From: Pinus tabuliformis
Lineage: Eukaryota; Streptophyta; Pinopsida; Pinales; Pinaceae
Assembly (NCBI GenBank): GCA_031772625.1
Contig: CM062807.1
Coordinates: forward strand, 1,145,677,007-1,145,741,006
Length of the DNA stretch: 64,000 nucleotides
Direction of reading: 5' to 3'
Positions 10,755 to 21,779 of this stretch are shown here, one piece after another (the stretch's first letter is position 1; each line of letters starts with the position of its first letter). The notes under the pieces were generated by a model. The model was not told the origin of the DNA, did no database searches, and saw only the letters and a list, made by a program, of their open reading frames with translations. A program made the translations under genes and the position numbers.

Positions 10755-11738
10755 AATGATCTACTTCCCTTTGCCATTCCCCTTGTTGGGTTCTGGCTCA
10801 GGGTCGGAACATGCATCTGATTCGGAAGCCTTCAACTCGGCCACCAGCGACTGCTTGGTCCGACACTCACTTGTGTTATGAGTGGGACTCTTGTGGAACT
10901 CACACCACTTTCTTGTGTCCTTCTTCGGCTTCGTGGTATTGTTCTTTTCTTGCGGCTTCGACGGGTTGTCTTGGGTCACCCCGCCTTGGCTTTGTCCTTT
11001 GGGCTTCGAATTTGCAGATCCAAAGTCTCTCTTCTTCTGTTTGAACTTTTTCTCGATTTTGACAGCGTATCGGTATGCTGTGCCGAGTGAGGAAATGTTC
11101 AAGAACCCCATCTCTTCCTGGATGTTTCTGTGTAGGCAGCCGCGGTATTTGAGTACCAGATGCAGCTCAGAATCTTTGATACCCAACTGTGTGCGAAGGG
11201 TATGAAAAATGTTTGTGAACTTCGGCACATCTTGGTCTCGTCCCTGCCGCAGTGTGGTCCATTTGATGTATTTGTCCTCATAGCTTCCAACAGGGTAGTA
11301 CTGCTCCTTGATGGCATCCCGGAAGTCATTCCAAGTGGGTGTGGCTGAAAATAGTGAGCCTGTACTTTCATCCTTCTGCTCGCAGTAGGTTTCCCACCAG
11401 TCCTTGACGTGGGGGGCTGCTTTGAGAAGAGCGAAAACGATCTTTTCTCGATTTGAAAATTCATGAACAGAAAAATACCCATCTAGCAGATTTAACCATT
11501 TATCTACGGCATCTGCGTCTATTTGACCCTCGAAGATGGGGATTTCAAAATTAACTTGTACCTTGAAGGGTGTGGCATTTACAGAGTCGCTGTTGGAAGC
11601 CGATGCGTCGCCTCTGGGTAGCCGCTGAAGGATCTGCGCAAAGCTATCCATCATCGCGTTCCTTTGCCGCTCGAGCGCTTCTTCGAGCAAGATTTTGATA
11701 GGATCTCCTGCCCCCTCGTCTTTCTTCTCATCCGCCAT
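10755..11738 (-). pseudogene. Element A Gag
   Basis: A 325-codon frame from ATG at 11738 (MADEKKDEGAGD). A coiled N-terminus (LLEEALERQRNAMMDSFAQI) leads to the capsid domain at residues about 60-240 (FEGQIDADAVDKWLNLLDGY; HVKDWWETYC; WNDFRDAIKEQYYP) and a basic region with a variant knuckle CEFHKSPTHNTSEC near residue 285. Capsid proteins assemble the particle and the knuckle binds RNA. The frame ends at GKGK then TAG where element B has CAG. An in-frame TAA also lies upstream of the ATG. Confidence 0.88.
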
Positions 11739-11856
11739 GGGAGGCCGTCGGGATTTGCGAGGCTGGTCTTACAAAGGTTCGACCAGTTCAAGCTCTAACT
11801 CCTTATATCCCGACCTCATTGGGGACATGCAAAGAAAAACATAGAAAAAGCAGACC

Positions 11857-11868
11857 GCTCTGATACCA
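11857..11868 (-). other. Element A primer-binding site (initiator tRNA-Met)
   Basis: The - strand reads TGGTATCAGAGC one base inside the right LTR. This is the standard plant LTR-element site complementary to the 3' end of initiator tRNA-Met, and it fixes the element's orientation. Confidence 0.93.
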
Positions 11869-11869
11869 C

Positions 11870-12524
11870 TGATCCGGATTTAAACAAGAACGCAACAAAT
11901 TATAGAGATAACCATAAATACAAAGATGAGATAACCATAAATACTGAGATGCAGCGGAAATAATACTTCATTTCATTACTGTAAAATACTGAAATGTGCT
12001 TACAAACAGAAATGGAAAGAAACCAGCTAGGGCGATGGTAGCTTATCTATGAGAAGAGATGTGGCGGCTACATGCCTCTGAACTGTTCCGAATTGTGTTA
12101 CAATGAGGCTCAAAGGCCTATTTATTGTTGAGAAACAATGGAAAACCCTTCACATTCCAAAACCTAACCCTAGAAGATGAAATGCCAAATTGTGGGCCCC
12201 GTTTGGGTAAATTGGTACATCAATTTCCCGGGTCGTAACTTTGGCATACGATCTCCATTTGACGCGTACGATAGCTCGTTAGAAAGATCTATCCGAGTAC
12301 TATCACTTTGGGAAGGGCAACATCGGTCCATGGACCCATGTTGCCCCCAGATTTCCCAAAAAAACATCGTTTAGGGCCTCAAAACGGCTCCGGAAGTTCA
12401 GGACCCGAAAAACTGTTAAAAATAGTAAACTGTGCTACAATTTAGGAAACTAAAAAAGCTGAAAGAGACAGTTGTGGGGGTCCAAATGGGATAGGTGGGT
12501 GGCCACCAACATCCACCTGGATCA
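11870..12524 (-). repeat. Element A 5' LTR (right)
   Basis: 655 bases with the same TGATCC...GGATCA ends as its partner. The difference in length is mostly an 8-bp segment inside a palindrome at 12315-12346, absent from the left LTR. Scattered substitutions separate the two copies. Confidence 0.93.
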
Positions 12525-12955
12525 CCTGCAGCTGTGTGCGCAGGGAAGAAGAGTTTTTAACATAAGGATTATGTCTAATAAAGACTATTTTGGAGCAATA
12601 AGTGTGTATCTATGCATTTATATTTACTTACGCAATTTATGTGTATTCGCTCGGTTTTCTGCATTTATCTGAAGAAACACTTAATTGATGCACGAAAGTG
12701 GTAGATCTACATGTTTACTTGATAATAAGAATGTTTAAAGTGCACCGCGAAGGGTTAGATTATGCTTCCTGTAATGTGTTGTGGTTTCTGCATTTTAAGG
12801 GTTAGGTTTCACGAAGGTCGGGATAAAGTCTTAAAAGTAATAGAAACCTATCACACGGGACTCTGGATGCAGAAACCTGGTTCTGTCATCCCCCAATACT
12901 GCTTCAGGTGAGACTGCAGCATGTGCTACGCAGGTTGTTGCCGAAAGGACCAACA
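12525..12955 (+). repeat. Element C 3' LTR, right part (U5 side)
   Basis: The text resumes with CCTGCAGCTGTGTGCGC, which resembles CCTGCAACTGTGTGCGT at 9061, so the LTR has a short internal repeat beside the insertion. The inverted match between TGTTGG at 8765 and CCAACA ending at 12955 suggests the LTR end. No target duplication can be tested because the 5' end lies outside the window. Confidence 0.5.
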
Positions 12956-14884
12956 TTTTAGGGTTTTGTTGGTTGGCGCAACTAACTCTGAACCTAGGTC
13001 AAGACCTTTCAAGCCAACACAAGACATTCTTTAAAACCTGTATTTGACGTGCATACCCTTCACTACAATATGGTGAATCACCATAAGTGTAATGTCCAGA
13101 TCTCTTGAGCAACCATACAAGAGGCCCTCAACACATGATGGTTGCTCAATAATAATGCAACATTTTCTTGTCATTCGTTCAATCTCCTCCCCTTACTCAT
13201 CTCCGCCTTTGCAGCATAATCTCTATGTATAGGAATATGTCTCCTCCTGTCACTATTCGACTGACTATTCCTTCATTAAAATCCCTTCTTCCAACCTATC
13301 TTGTATTTTTTTCCATTTTGGCCCAGAACTTGTGGACCAATTAAATGTAGCCCATATGTCCATCTTGTTCCATATTTTTGTTTTTAATTGACCTTGTCAT
13401 TGCTAATTGATTTTTGTGTCTGCCTATTTACCCAACCACCATAATGCTACCATCCCTTTGCTTTCTATGTGTCAATCTCCATGGCTGTAGTAGAAGAAAA
13501 ACCCAAAATATCCTCTAAACAAAATCCTCCTTAGACTTGGAATCAATGTCCCTTTGACTAAGCCCATGTTTAATTTATTTTATTTACAATAGATGTAAAA
13601 GGTGATTAGGGCTGTCACAATTTCAACGTCTCTTAGATAATTTTGACCCTCTTTTCTTGTGGTAGAGATCATATCTATGAGTGCACTTTGATATTTGGAG
13701 AAAATCGTTTGTCTTTGGAGCTATTGTCTTGGATGAGTGGATGGAAAGATTTGCATGTTGTCTTGTAATTGAGCTTGTTGTTGAATATTATTTCTTTATG
13801 TCTAACGTATGAAATATATTTAATCTAGGGTTTGCTATTGTGTCTTAATTTGTTGGAATCTATTGAAAGGTATCTAGATGTCTTTATTGCATGCATTACT
13901 CATGAATAACATGTGAATGATAATCCTAGTGGTGAACTTTAATCAAGCTATCCCATGAAACTTGTTGATCCATTGGATAGGTAATTATTAGGGTCTTTGA
14001 TGCTAGGGCATCATTTATCCTTCATCCTAGTAGCTTTTGGGTCATTTAATAAACTCATAGACTCCATCCACCCAAGGATAAGGCACTAGCCCTACCTTGT
14101 TGATGATCACTTTAACTCTTATACACAAATTTTAATCTTCTTTCTCTCTTACCTAATTCAGCCCCTTTAACACCAAGCAACCAAGCTAGGGCTTAGTGTG
14201 AATTCCTAGGGAAGAGGAATTTTTGGAATTAGAGAGTCTAAATTCCAAGAAGAAAGTGGTTGCCACAAAATACCTTCTTTTGGTAGTGATTCATTTCAAT
14301 TTTTTCCACAAATCTCTTCTCCTTAGTTACTAGCCATAAGCTTGCCCTAGTTTGGATTTAGCTTCAACTTAGAGGCTTTTTTAGGGTTTCATGCACCCTT
14401 TTCTTGTTGAAAATCATTATTGGAAATCCATTCTCTTCACTTGGACCTTTGGCCACCCCAACTATCAACTCATTAAACAAGACCTAGGTCTTGGCTTGCT
14501 TGTAATTGGTCTCTCTAAGGAAAGTGTATTGTCTCACTTAGAGCATTGAACCTGAAATTGTGATTTCCTTTAAAGACCTATCGGGTCACCTTATATCTTA
14601 GCCTTAAAATGCCAATTAGGTGACCTTCTTATAGACTGAGACTCCTCTATCAGTGAATATACGTAAAGAGAAGGGGGTTTTGCCTATGGTGACAGTGACC
14701 CCATTGTTGTCACTTTGTTTAATATTAGTATTGTAGGGCTTCTCTCTCTAAGGTCTGCTAGATTTTGTGATGACAAGGCCTAAATTAGTTAGTGTGCTTC
14801 CCATTATAAGTGTGAGCCCATATGTAGTTAAGATTCTCTAGGGATAGCTATATTTTGAGTAGAAAGTTATGTTTTATAGGGAAT
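12956..14884. other. Unassigned AT-rich sequence
   Basis: No open frame longer than noise and no family motif was seen on either strand. It separates element C from the solo LTR. Confidence 0.5.
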
Positions 14885-16232
14885 TGTTGGGCCTCAAAAT
14901 AGTCCCTATTTTCACTCCATTATTCACCAATATCTTCACATTTTACCTTCATGTCACCTCCATTCCACCTCCATATCATTACATTTACCTCATTATTGGG
15001 TTATAACAATGCTTTTCCAAAGTTTATTAATTCTTAACATTTTTAAGTGAATTTATGGCTAAACTTTAGAAAATAAGATGCTTATACTTATACCTAACAA
15101 TTAGAATGAGTTTGTTGACATGTGTAGGCACAAAGGAAGCTTCCAGGGCATCTTTATGTGGCCTTGAATGATCAAATTCGAATTTGATAAGATAAGCCTC
15201 ATGGAAAAGATCATGGAGAAAATCATGGACCTCATGGAGGAGATCATGGAGGATAGGGTTATGTGTCTAGATGGTTGAGACGTGTATGGAACTAAAGAGA
15301 GATTAGTGGATCATCATTATGAGTTTGTTATCTCATCTCATTGTATAAATAGGAGTACCTCCTCCATTCCAAAGGGAGGACTCTTAGAGCATTGTATCCA
15401 ACTTATGATGGAATAGAATAAAGCTCCATTTTACATACATTTCCATTATGTAGTTTTATTTCCATTATGTAGTTTTTAGATATAAGTTTCCTTAATGTAG
15501 TATATGGAATAATTTGTCTTGTTCTTAAGAGAATTGAGCTCACTCTAAAAGGATGAGAGAAACATGTTATTTCATATTAGATCTTATTTCATTCAATTGC
15601 TTAGATGTTTGAGTATTTGTTTGTGATTGATGAATGAGTTTTAAATTAGAATCTTATCAACATATGAGAGGATATCCAAGGGTCTAAGTTAGGCTCTCTC
15701 TCTCTCCATTTGATTTGCATGATAATTAAAATTCATTCTTTTGCTTTTATGTTTCAAGTATCATATGAGGAGATACCAAGAGTCTAAGTTAGGCTCTCTC
15801 TCCATTGATTTATATGGTAATTGAAATTCATTCTTTTGTGCTTTTATGTTTCAAGTCATTTCATTTCTTATACTTATGAATGAATCTTAGTTTAGTTTGG
15901 ATTAGTACATGAGAGGACAATCAAGAGACTAAGTTAGTCTTTCTCTCTCTTTGAATCTGAACAACAATTAAAGTTCATTCGCTTGTCTTCATTTCAAGTT
16001 TCTAGTTTTATGTAATCAATGATTTCTCTATGATACTGTAGGGAAGGACAACCAGGACCTCCTTAGTTAGGAGCCTCTTCCCTTGCATATTATATTGAAT
16101 CGTAAATAATTTAGCTAGACATAGAGTTAGTTGCCTACTCTTGCATATATATTGCTGGCACCATCAAAAGCTTACGAGTTTCGCTGGTCGATAATTTAAT
16201 GCAACAATTTAAGCCCAATAAATTGCCCAACA
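14885..16232 (+). repeat. Solo LTR with perfect target duplication
   Basis: A 1348-bp segment begins TGTTGGGCCTC and ends TTGCCCAACA, giving inverted TGTTGGGC/GCCCAACA termini. It is flanked on both sides by GGAAT (14880-14884 and 16233-16237). A TATA box (TATAAAT, 15343-15349) is followed by AATAAA at 15417-15422, so the LTR reads on the + strand. There is no second copy and no internal region nearby, as expected after recombination between two LTRs. About 100-bp units containing CTAAGTTAGGCTCTCTC recur three times from about 15660 to 16010. Confidence 0.9.
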
Positions 16233-16555
16233 GGAATTTTTTAAAGGAATTGTTTTTGAGGTTGGCCCCTAAAAGAGGCAAATGAACATAGCTCTCTATT
16301 ATTTATTATCAACAAGATATTTCATATGATTTAACTCACCTTTCTCTTTTGTCCTATCTTTTGCACTATATTTTATATTAATGCTCTAAAATTTTGGGGT
16401 TAAGTACACTGCATATTTCCTCTAAATGGGTTGGCTTCCTAGAAAAGCAAGAAATTCATGACGTTGCTTGAGTAGCACAAGAAGGACTTCACTAGATTAA
16501 AACCGAGAACATAAAAGCTTTAATTTTAAAAGTTGAACTCTCCTAATCTTTTTAC

Positions 16556-17500
16556 TAGGTGAGTTGGTTATATATCAAACTTATTCTTATTCATTTAGAT
16601 TCTTGTCATGGTTTTGTCACTTGGGTAATGAGCTACATTAACTTTGCTTCATTTGCAATTCTCCTAAATGGCATTGCCTCCTCCATTTTCAAACCTCAAA
16701 AGGGGATTAGATAAGGTTTTCCTCTATCCACCCTTATTTTTCTCTTAGTAGTAGGTCTTAGTAAATTCATAAAGTCATTCCTTAAGAATGGAAGCCAAAA
16801 AGGTATTAGCGTGGGGCTCTCTTGTAATGTCGCTTATCTTCTTTTGTTGACGACATACTAATCTTGTGTGAAGGATCTAGAAGAATGGTTGCGAAACTTC
16901 ATGAAATCATGGACCTCTTCTACGAAGCCATTGGAGTGCAAATAAATATTGTTAAATCTTCGATTCATATTTGGGGTCTCTCAAATATAGAAAAGAATTA
17001 AATCTCACATGTATTCCCTTACTAGGCAACACATTAGATGTTGGTTTAAAATACCTAGGCTTTCATGAAAGAAAATCTTTATATAAAAGGTGATTGGCAA
17101 TTGTGGAGAAAAAATTTACTGCCTAGTACAATTGATGGTTATCCATAGCTAGTAGACTTGTTCTAGTTAAAGTTTTTCTTGAAGCCATACTCATATATTG
17201 GATGTCTCTTTCTTGAATCCCAAAAGGTAGCCTAGAAAATTTTTGGCAAATATGCTTTATTCTTTAGAATTATTTGGTATGAAGAGGCTGAAAAGAAAAT
17301 GATGGTGTTAGCATCCTAGACAAGGCTTGCTATCCCAACATCCTTAGGTTGATGGTGCTTAAAAAACATTTTTATGTTCTCAAAGGCTTCTATTGCTAAA
17401 AACGTTTGGAGGCATGTTCAAGGATTTGGGATTTGGATTTAAGTTACAATAGAGAAATACATCTCTCAAGATATACTAGAGTATTGGATCAAAAATCCAA
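16556..17500 (+). pseudogene. LINE (plant L1-type) reverse transcriptase remnant
   Basis: The conceptual text on the + strand shows ASFAILLNGIASSIFKPQKG, then R-stop-GFPLSTLIFLLVVGLSKFI (the family's RQGxPLSP block), then SSFVDDILILCEGSRR, the LINE FxDD catalytic box, at about 16840-16885. After it come GVQINIVKSSIHIWG, LKYLGF and the downstream lysine- and tryptophan-rich part. Stops and frame changes are frequent. No endonuclease domain or poly-A tail was seen, so the copy is incomplete. Plant L1 elements encode an RT that primes on nicked target DNA. Confidence 0.75.
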
Positions 17501-18593
17501 ATAAAAAAATCTCAAAATTCATCAATCATTTGGACAACAATAATCTCAAAATTCATCAATCATTTGGAAAGCAATAATCTCAACATTCTCCTTTGTTAGT
17601 AACTAACTAGTCTAGAAATATGGGAAGGAGGATAACATACAATTAGGCCTGGACCCTTGGATTGGATGCAAGGAAGCACACAAGCTCCCAGCCCATTTGA
17701 TTCTTGAGATGAAAAACTAAGGACATCATTCATTGAGGCATAGAGGTCAAGGAAACAAAGATATAGAGCATTATCACTAGTTTGCTTGGGGAGAAATTGA
17801 CTTGAAAAAAGTAATCAAATGTAATAATTGTAAAAAGGATTGAAATTCATAGTATATCGCATGGATCAATGGAGAAAGCTATATGACTTGAATCATAAGT
17901 GACCAAAAAAAACAAGTTCTATTCCTCGTTCGAATTAAGCGAGTGAGGAATTCCCTTTACTGAACACGATGTGAGCACATCGGATAACAACACTGAAAAC
18001 TTGGGAAGGTGTCTCATAAAACTAAATGATGAGGCGGATAACTTCTCTAGTCCCTAAACCCTATTCATAATTGTGAGCCAAGAATAAGATAGCATTGATA
18101 CACCACAAATATATTGGTGAAACAAACTTTGGAATTATAAATGCCCAGGGAAAGACAAATTCTTTATTTGACTCTTATTAATCAATAAAGCTCTAACATA
18201 GATTCTTGTTTTAAAAAAAGGAGCTACGAGGATCCAGGAAGATGTTGCTTTTGCATGGCTTTTATCCTGTCCCATCATTCAAGGAGGAGCTCTAGTGTCA
18301 CAAGGACCATGAAATTATTGAAAACAAATAAATATGAAGGCAGTAACTAAAATTCAAGGAAAATTAAAAAATGAAAAACATTAAAATGGCTATGTAAACA
18401 CTGAACAGAGCTACACGACATCTTTATGATACATGAATCCTTCATACCAATGTTCCTCTGGGTTAAGCTACAATTGATTCAAAAGCAATCAAAATGTATG
18501 ACAGCGATGATGGTTTTCAGTGGCCCAAGCATCGTTTCTGATCTAAATATAGATTATAATACTATTGTTGCAAGCAACCCATCCCTTTTGTTT
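17501..18593. other. Unassigned sequence downstream of nuclease pseudogene
   Basis: No coding frame or repeat was recognised. Part of it would be the 3' flank of the S1/P1 nuclease pseudogene. The poly(A) position is not identifiable. Confidence 0.4.
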
Positions 18594-18721
18594 CTAGAGT
18601 TCTGATTTCCGATTGTAGCCGTCTTTTGAATTGAATAACCGATTGAGTGTTGCAGCCAACCGGACACCTGCTTTTGCAAGTTGTTTCTCAACGATCGGCA
18701 AGCGAGACAGGAAGTAGTCAT
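18594..18721 (-). pseudogene. S1/P1 nuclease last exon
   Basis: After acceptor TTTGCAG the exon reads (x)DYFLSRLPIVEKQLAKAGV, then RLAATLNRLFNSKDGYNRKSEL and TAG at 18596-18594. This is the conserved C-terminal helix of plant S1/P1 nucleases, ending a little past the family's usual LNRIF. The frame is open through the exon. Confidence 0.85.
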
Positions 18722-18805
18722 CTGCAAAGGACAGCATTTCAGCAATCATGCCCCAAAAAATACTGGAAACACAAAGACATCCTTGATGTGAATTGATGAA
18801 CATAC

Positions 18806-18853
18806 CTTCTAGAATACTGTTTGCAAGCAAGAATGATACTTTCATCTGCATAC
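18806..18853 (-). pseudogene. S1/P1 nuclease penultimate exon, deleted and frameshifted
   Basis: Following acceptor TTCAG the exon reads YADESIILACK in one frame and NSILE(D) in another, ending at donor GTATGT. The family has about nine more residues (a W-x-Y-K-G segment) between these two parts. The 48-nt length does not keep phase between its neighbours, so a deletion has shifted the frame. Confidence 0.65.
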
Positions 18854-19218
18854 CTGAAGGCTGATGTCAGCAATTTAAATTCCAATAAATCGTTAATAAT
18901 TCTGCCATAGAAATATTAAATGAGTTGAATCATATAAAGAATAGAATCATAGTTCATGGTCTGTTCCATTAAGGTCCTAATTTAACTCTGAAATGTAACT
19001 ACGTCCCTAAAAAGGCCTTAAAGGTGACCTACAAATTGCAAGACAAATTATGGTCCATGGATATCGATATGTTCTTCTTCGAAACCACTGTACAATTCAG
19101 AGAAAGTTGTATTGGGTACTTGATAAAATCTGGCCAGACAATCAATTAAGTATATGTTAAGGTAGCAACCAATCTATCAGTTTTAGTAGGTCACTGCATG
19201 CATTGACGGTCTAGCTAC

Positions 19219-19278
19219 CTGGAAAGAGATTGTAGCTGCTGTCAATGTCTTGTTCTGCTAATTTATGTGTTCCCATAC
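19219..19278 (-). pseudogene. Probable S1/P1 nuclease VW exon remnant with stop
   Basis: The - strand has GTATGGGA (VWE/D, expected directly after SNLHH) and then, after an in-frame TAG, NKTLTAA resembling the family's IILTAA, ending CAG/GTAGCT. The match is short and broken. The exon expected between this one and the penultimate exon was not found. Confidence 0.35.
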
Positions 19279-19722
19279 AATCTTTTCTATTTCTCTGTGA
19301 TTAACAACAGCTAAACGTCACGTTTTTTGTTTTTCTATGAAATCGACATGTATTACTGTGTTTGGTACTAGTTGGAGTGAAACCACCGCCCTGGACAACT
19401 ATACATCCTATCAAATGCCAAAATCGTCAAAGGTGACAGGTTTCATCCATTTATGCAGTTACGTTTGAGCCCTGAGCTTATTCATCTTAGTAGTTGGAGG
19501 GATGAACAGGATGACTAGTCACTATACCAATCTATGTCTTAAAAATACTCTCTGCACCAATAAACGCCATTGTAGATATCTGGTGTACTTAACTGAGTTT
19601 GTCAAGAGATGTAACTGTTACCTTCAAAGAATAGATAACCATATTCAAAGGAACACAACTCATTGAAAAGAACACCATACTGTTAATCCAATTACTGGGA
19701 AGAGGATATTGCATTTACTTAC

Positions 19723-19806
19723 ATGATGCAAATTACTCTTTTGCTTATACCACTGTAATATGATTGTATTTCCACCTTCATCTGTAATGAATCCCACGTG
19801 TAAAGG
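19723..19806 (-). pseudogene. S1/P1 nuclease exon with PLHVGF zinc-site segment
   Basis: Exactly 84 nt (28 codons) between acceptor TTTGCAG and donor GTAAGT: PLHVGFITDEGGNTIILQWY, then KQKSNLHH. The histidines at PLH and at the exon end are zinc ligands in the family. No lesion is visible. Confidence 0.88.
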
Positions 19807-19905
19807 CTGCAAATATATTTTTCATTAATCAGTATCAATGGATAAGTTCCCAACAAATTATCCATATGTAAACTGTAAAAAATGTAAAAATAGAGAGGAT
19901 ATGAC

Positions 19906-19961
19906 CTGATGGACATCTCCCATAAAATGAGAGAGAAATAGTAAAGCTTCTGTTAAATTAT
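19906..19961 (-). pseudogene. S1/P1 nuclease exon with SHFMGDVHQ
   Basis: A 56-nt exon between acceptor CTTGCAG and donor GTCATA. With one base from the previous exon it reads YNLTEALLFLSHFMGDVHQ. It supplies H and D ligands of the trinuclear zinc centre, and NLT is a possible N-glycosylation site. Phase matches both neighbouring exons. Confidence 0.9.
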
Positions 19962-20113
19962 CTGCAAGTTATACAAATGGGTATTAGCCTCCACTGCTAT
20001 TTGAATTAGACCACATTCAAATATAATTCACTATGAAAGCACTTTGAGATGTAAAAAACATGTCACGGATAGAGAACTCATTGTAAGATGATGGCAATAC
20101 AAGATAAACATAC

Positions 20114-20211
20114 ATTTTTCTCTGTCGGCTCTGCTGCCATAAGTTTCAAGCTGAGAAGTGTAATTTTTTTATGGCACATGCCTATTTCTCCTTCGGAATT
20201 ATGGCAGTCCC
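20114..20211 (-). pseudogene. S1/P1 nuclease exon 3 with lost acceptor and 10-bp deletion
   Basis: The 5' part reads (R)DCHNSEGEIGMC and the 3' part NYTSQLETYGSRADREK. About six residues are expected between them. Observed length is 98 nt against 108 in the family layout, so 10 nt are missing around a run of seven A's and the two halves are in different frames. The bases before the exon are GG where AG is required, the nearest upstream AG being about 40 bases away. The donor GTATGT is intact. Confidence 0.75.
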
Positions 20212-20484
20212 CCGTTTGCAAACAAACAGAAAAATTCTGAGATCTCTAATAAGGTTGTTACTCGGATATTTCTTATATGTTGCACAACCTTTAGTTTATC
20301 ATGAAGATGAGATAATTCTCTCGAGCAGTTCATGTCATACCCATCTTATTATGGTAATCAGACAGATACATAAAAGTACCAATTTGATGGACAATCTGAG
20401 AGTATTTCACTAAAAACAGAAACGAAAATCCAAATTAAAATAATTGAGTATGGGATGAAGTTTATCTTCGATAGAATAACTTAC

Positions 20485-20659
20485 TAGAATAAACATAAGA
20501 ACACGTGTTGTCTTGCGTGTCAATGAAGTGTAATGGACTTGACCAGGAATAGTGGAATCGCATATGATCAGCCCACGAACAAAGAGAAGCAAGATCACCA
20601 TCTGCATACTCAGGGAGCAGTTTCTTCACTGCCATTGATGCTTCTTCACTTAGGAGTGG
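20485..20659 (-). pseudogene. S1/P1 nuclease exon 2
   Basis: 175 nt between acceptor GTGCAG and donor GTAAGT, encoding PLLSEEASMAVKKLLPEYAD, GDLASLCSWADHMRFHYSWS and SPLHFIDTQDNTCSYVYS. The Asp of CSWAD and His of LHFIDT are zinc ligands. It joins exon 1 in phase 0 and leaves one base for exon 3. It is fully open. Confidence 0.92.
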
Positions 20660-21667
20660 CTGCACTTGCCCATAGAAACAATGGTCGTTGTAAGTATCAA
20701 AATGTCTATGTAAGTATATACATAACTCAAACAAATATTCTCACACAGCTAATAGTCCCTAGACTCCCAACTAAACAACCCGTTTTAAAGATTGACTAGG
20801 GCAGCTTGGGGATGGACAGTTTATCGCCCTTGCCTGTTTAGAATCGTTTAAAATTAAACGTTGTTTCTCATGTTGTGTGGTTATTTGGTTACAATTGTTT
20901 CCAACGATGGATAGAGAGGATGCTTAATGCCTGGTTTGTTGGGTAAGGTTATGGAGCCTTATAGTGGCCATTTACTTGGAAGGTGGGGTGAGGGCCCATG
21001 TTGCATTGTTATGGGATAGATGAACGTGGGCCTTTTATCTTGTAGTCATTGACCATGCAACATCTATTTGTTGCTCAATTTATTGATAAATTATAATTTT
21101 TGTCAACTTGGGGAAATTGGGGGAATGAACAGCCCATATAGCTTTTTCTGGAAAATGGGAATACCAAGACAAATAAGTCAATCGCAAGTTATCCTTACCA
21201 GCATGGTCAAGTAGCAAGCATGATCAATACGGTACTAGAAAGTATTGCAACCCTCAAAAGGGCATTCATGTTGAATATCTTTGTCTGAGATTAGATAATG
21301 GTTAAAAAAAATGTGATATAACAATAAGACTAGTAAGGAACAATGAAAATAGGCAGATAGTACTAGTATCCAAAGCTTCCAGCTCTCTAAGGTTTGGAAA
21401 CTGAAGCGACTAACATAAATAGTAATAGGTAACCTATTAGTGATGATAACAATATGAAAGGGGAGTTCAAGTAAGCTGGTTCAAAACAACGACAAAGCTG
21501 TTTCACTGTGAATGGATGCAAGAAGACTTTGAATTACCACAAACTGAAGCGCTGTGGAAAGGTTGGATGATTATCTAGCTTCCTTGGCCAAATTGAAGGA
21601 AGCTTTGAAACTGATTTTAGGTAAAGTTTAAAATCTAAAAGAAAGTCTCACTGCTATAGTCTCTAAT

Positions 21668-21775
21668 GAAAAACATTTTTAAAAACCACGAATGTGTTCC
21701 TTTAAGCTTCAGAAAGGAAGAGAAAAACATTTTTAAAAACCACGAATGTGTTCCTTTAAGCTTCAGAAAGGAAGA
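21668..21775. repeat. Two tandem 54-bp copies
   Basis: The unit from GAAAAACATTTTTAAAAACC to AAGCTTCAGAAAGGAAGA occurs twice back to back with no visible difference except the last base. It lies in intron 1 of the nuclease pseudogene. The near-identity implies a recent local duplication. Confidence 0.9.
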
Positions 21776-21779
21776 TAAA

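Larger units (their letters stand above)
9121..12524 (-). mobile_element. Element A: non-autonomous chromovirus-derived LTR element
   Basis: Complete LTRs flank this - strand element: 9121-9767 and 11870-12524, with ends TGATCC...GGATCA. A primer site matching initiator tRNA-Met lies inside the right LTR and a purine tract inside the left one. Flanks CCTAC (9116-9120) and CCTGC (12525-12529) are a 5-bp target duplication with one change. Internally only Gag, protease and the integrase C-terminal tail remain; RT, RNase H and the integrase core are absent. It sits inside the 3' LTR of element C, so it is the younger of the two. Stops and a frameshift show it is itself decayed compared with element B. 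Confidence 0.93.
1..12955 (+). mobile_element. Element C: decayed Ty3/gypsy retrotransposon, 5' end outside window
   Basis: Reading along the + strand, remnants appear in the order Gag zinc knuckles, aspartic protease, a Gag-like segment, RT, RNase H, integrase, long accessory region, purine tract and 3' LTR. The 5' LTR and the start of gag lie beyond base 1. Every domain is broken by stops or frameshifts, so the copy is old. The 3' LTR is interrupted by element A (9121-12524). No chromodomain is visible after integrase. The order PR-RT-RH-INT is diagnostic of gypsy; the long post-pol region resembles Tat/Athila-type elements, which is inference. The right end is set by the terminal pair TGTTGG...CCAACA and is less certain than the coding calls. 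Confidence 0.85.

Noticed and set aside
12941..13000. GTTGGTTGGCGCAAC after the element C LTR as a primer site of another element
   Set aside because: It does not match a known primer complement well and no internal domain follows.
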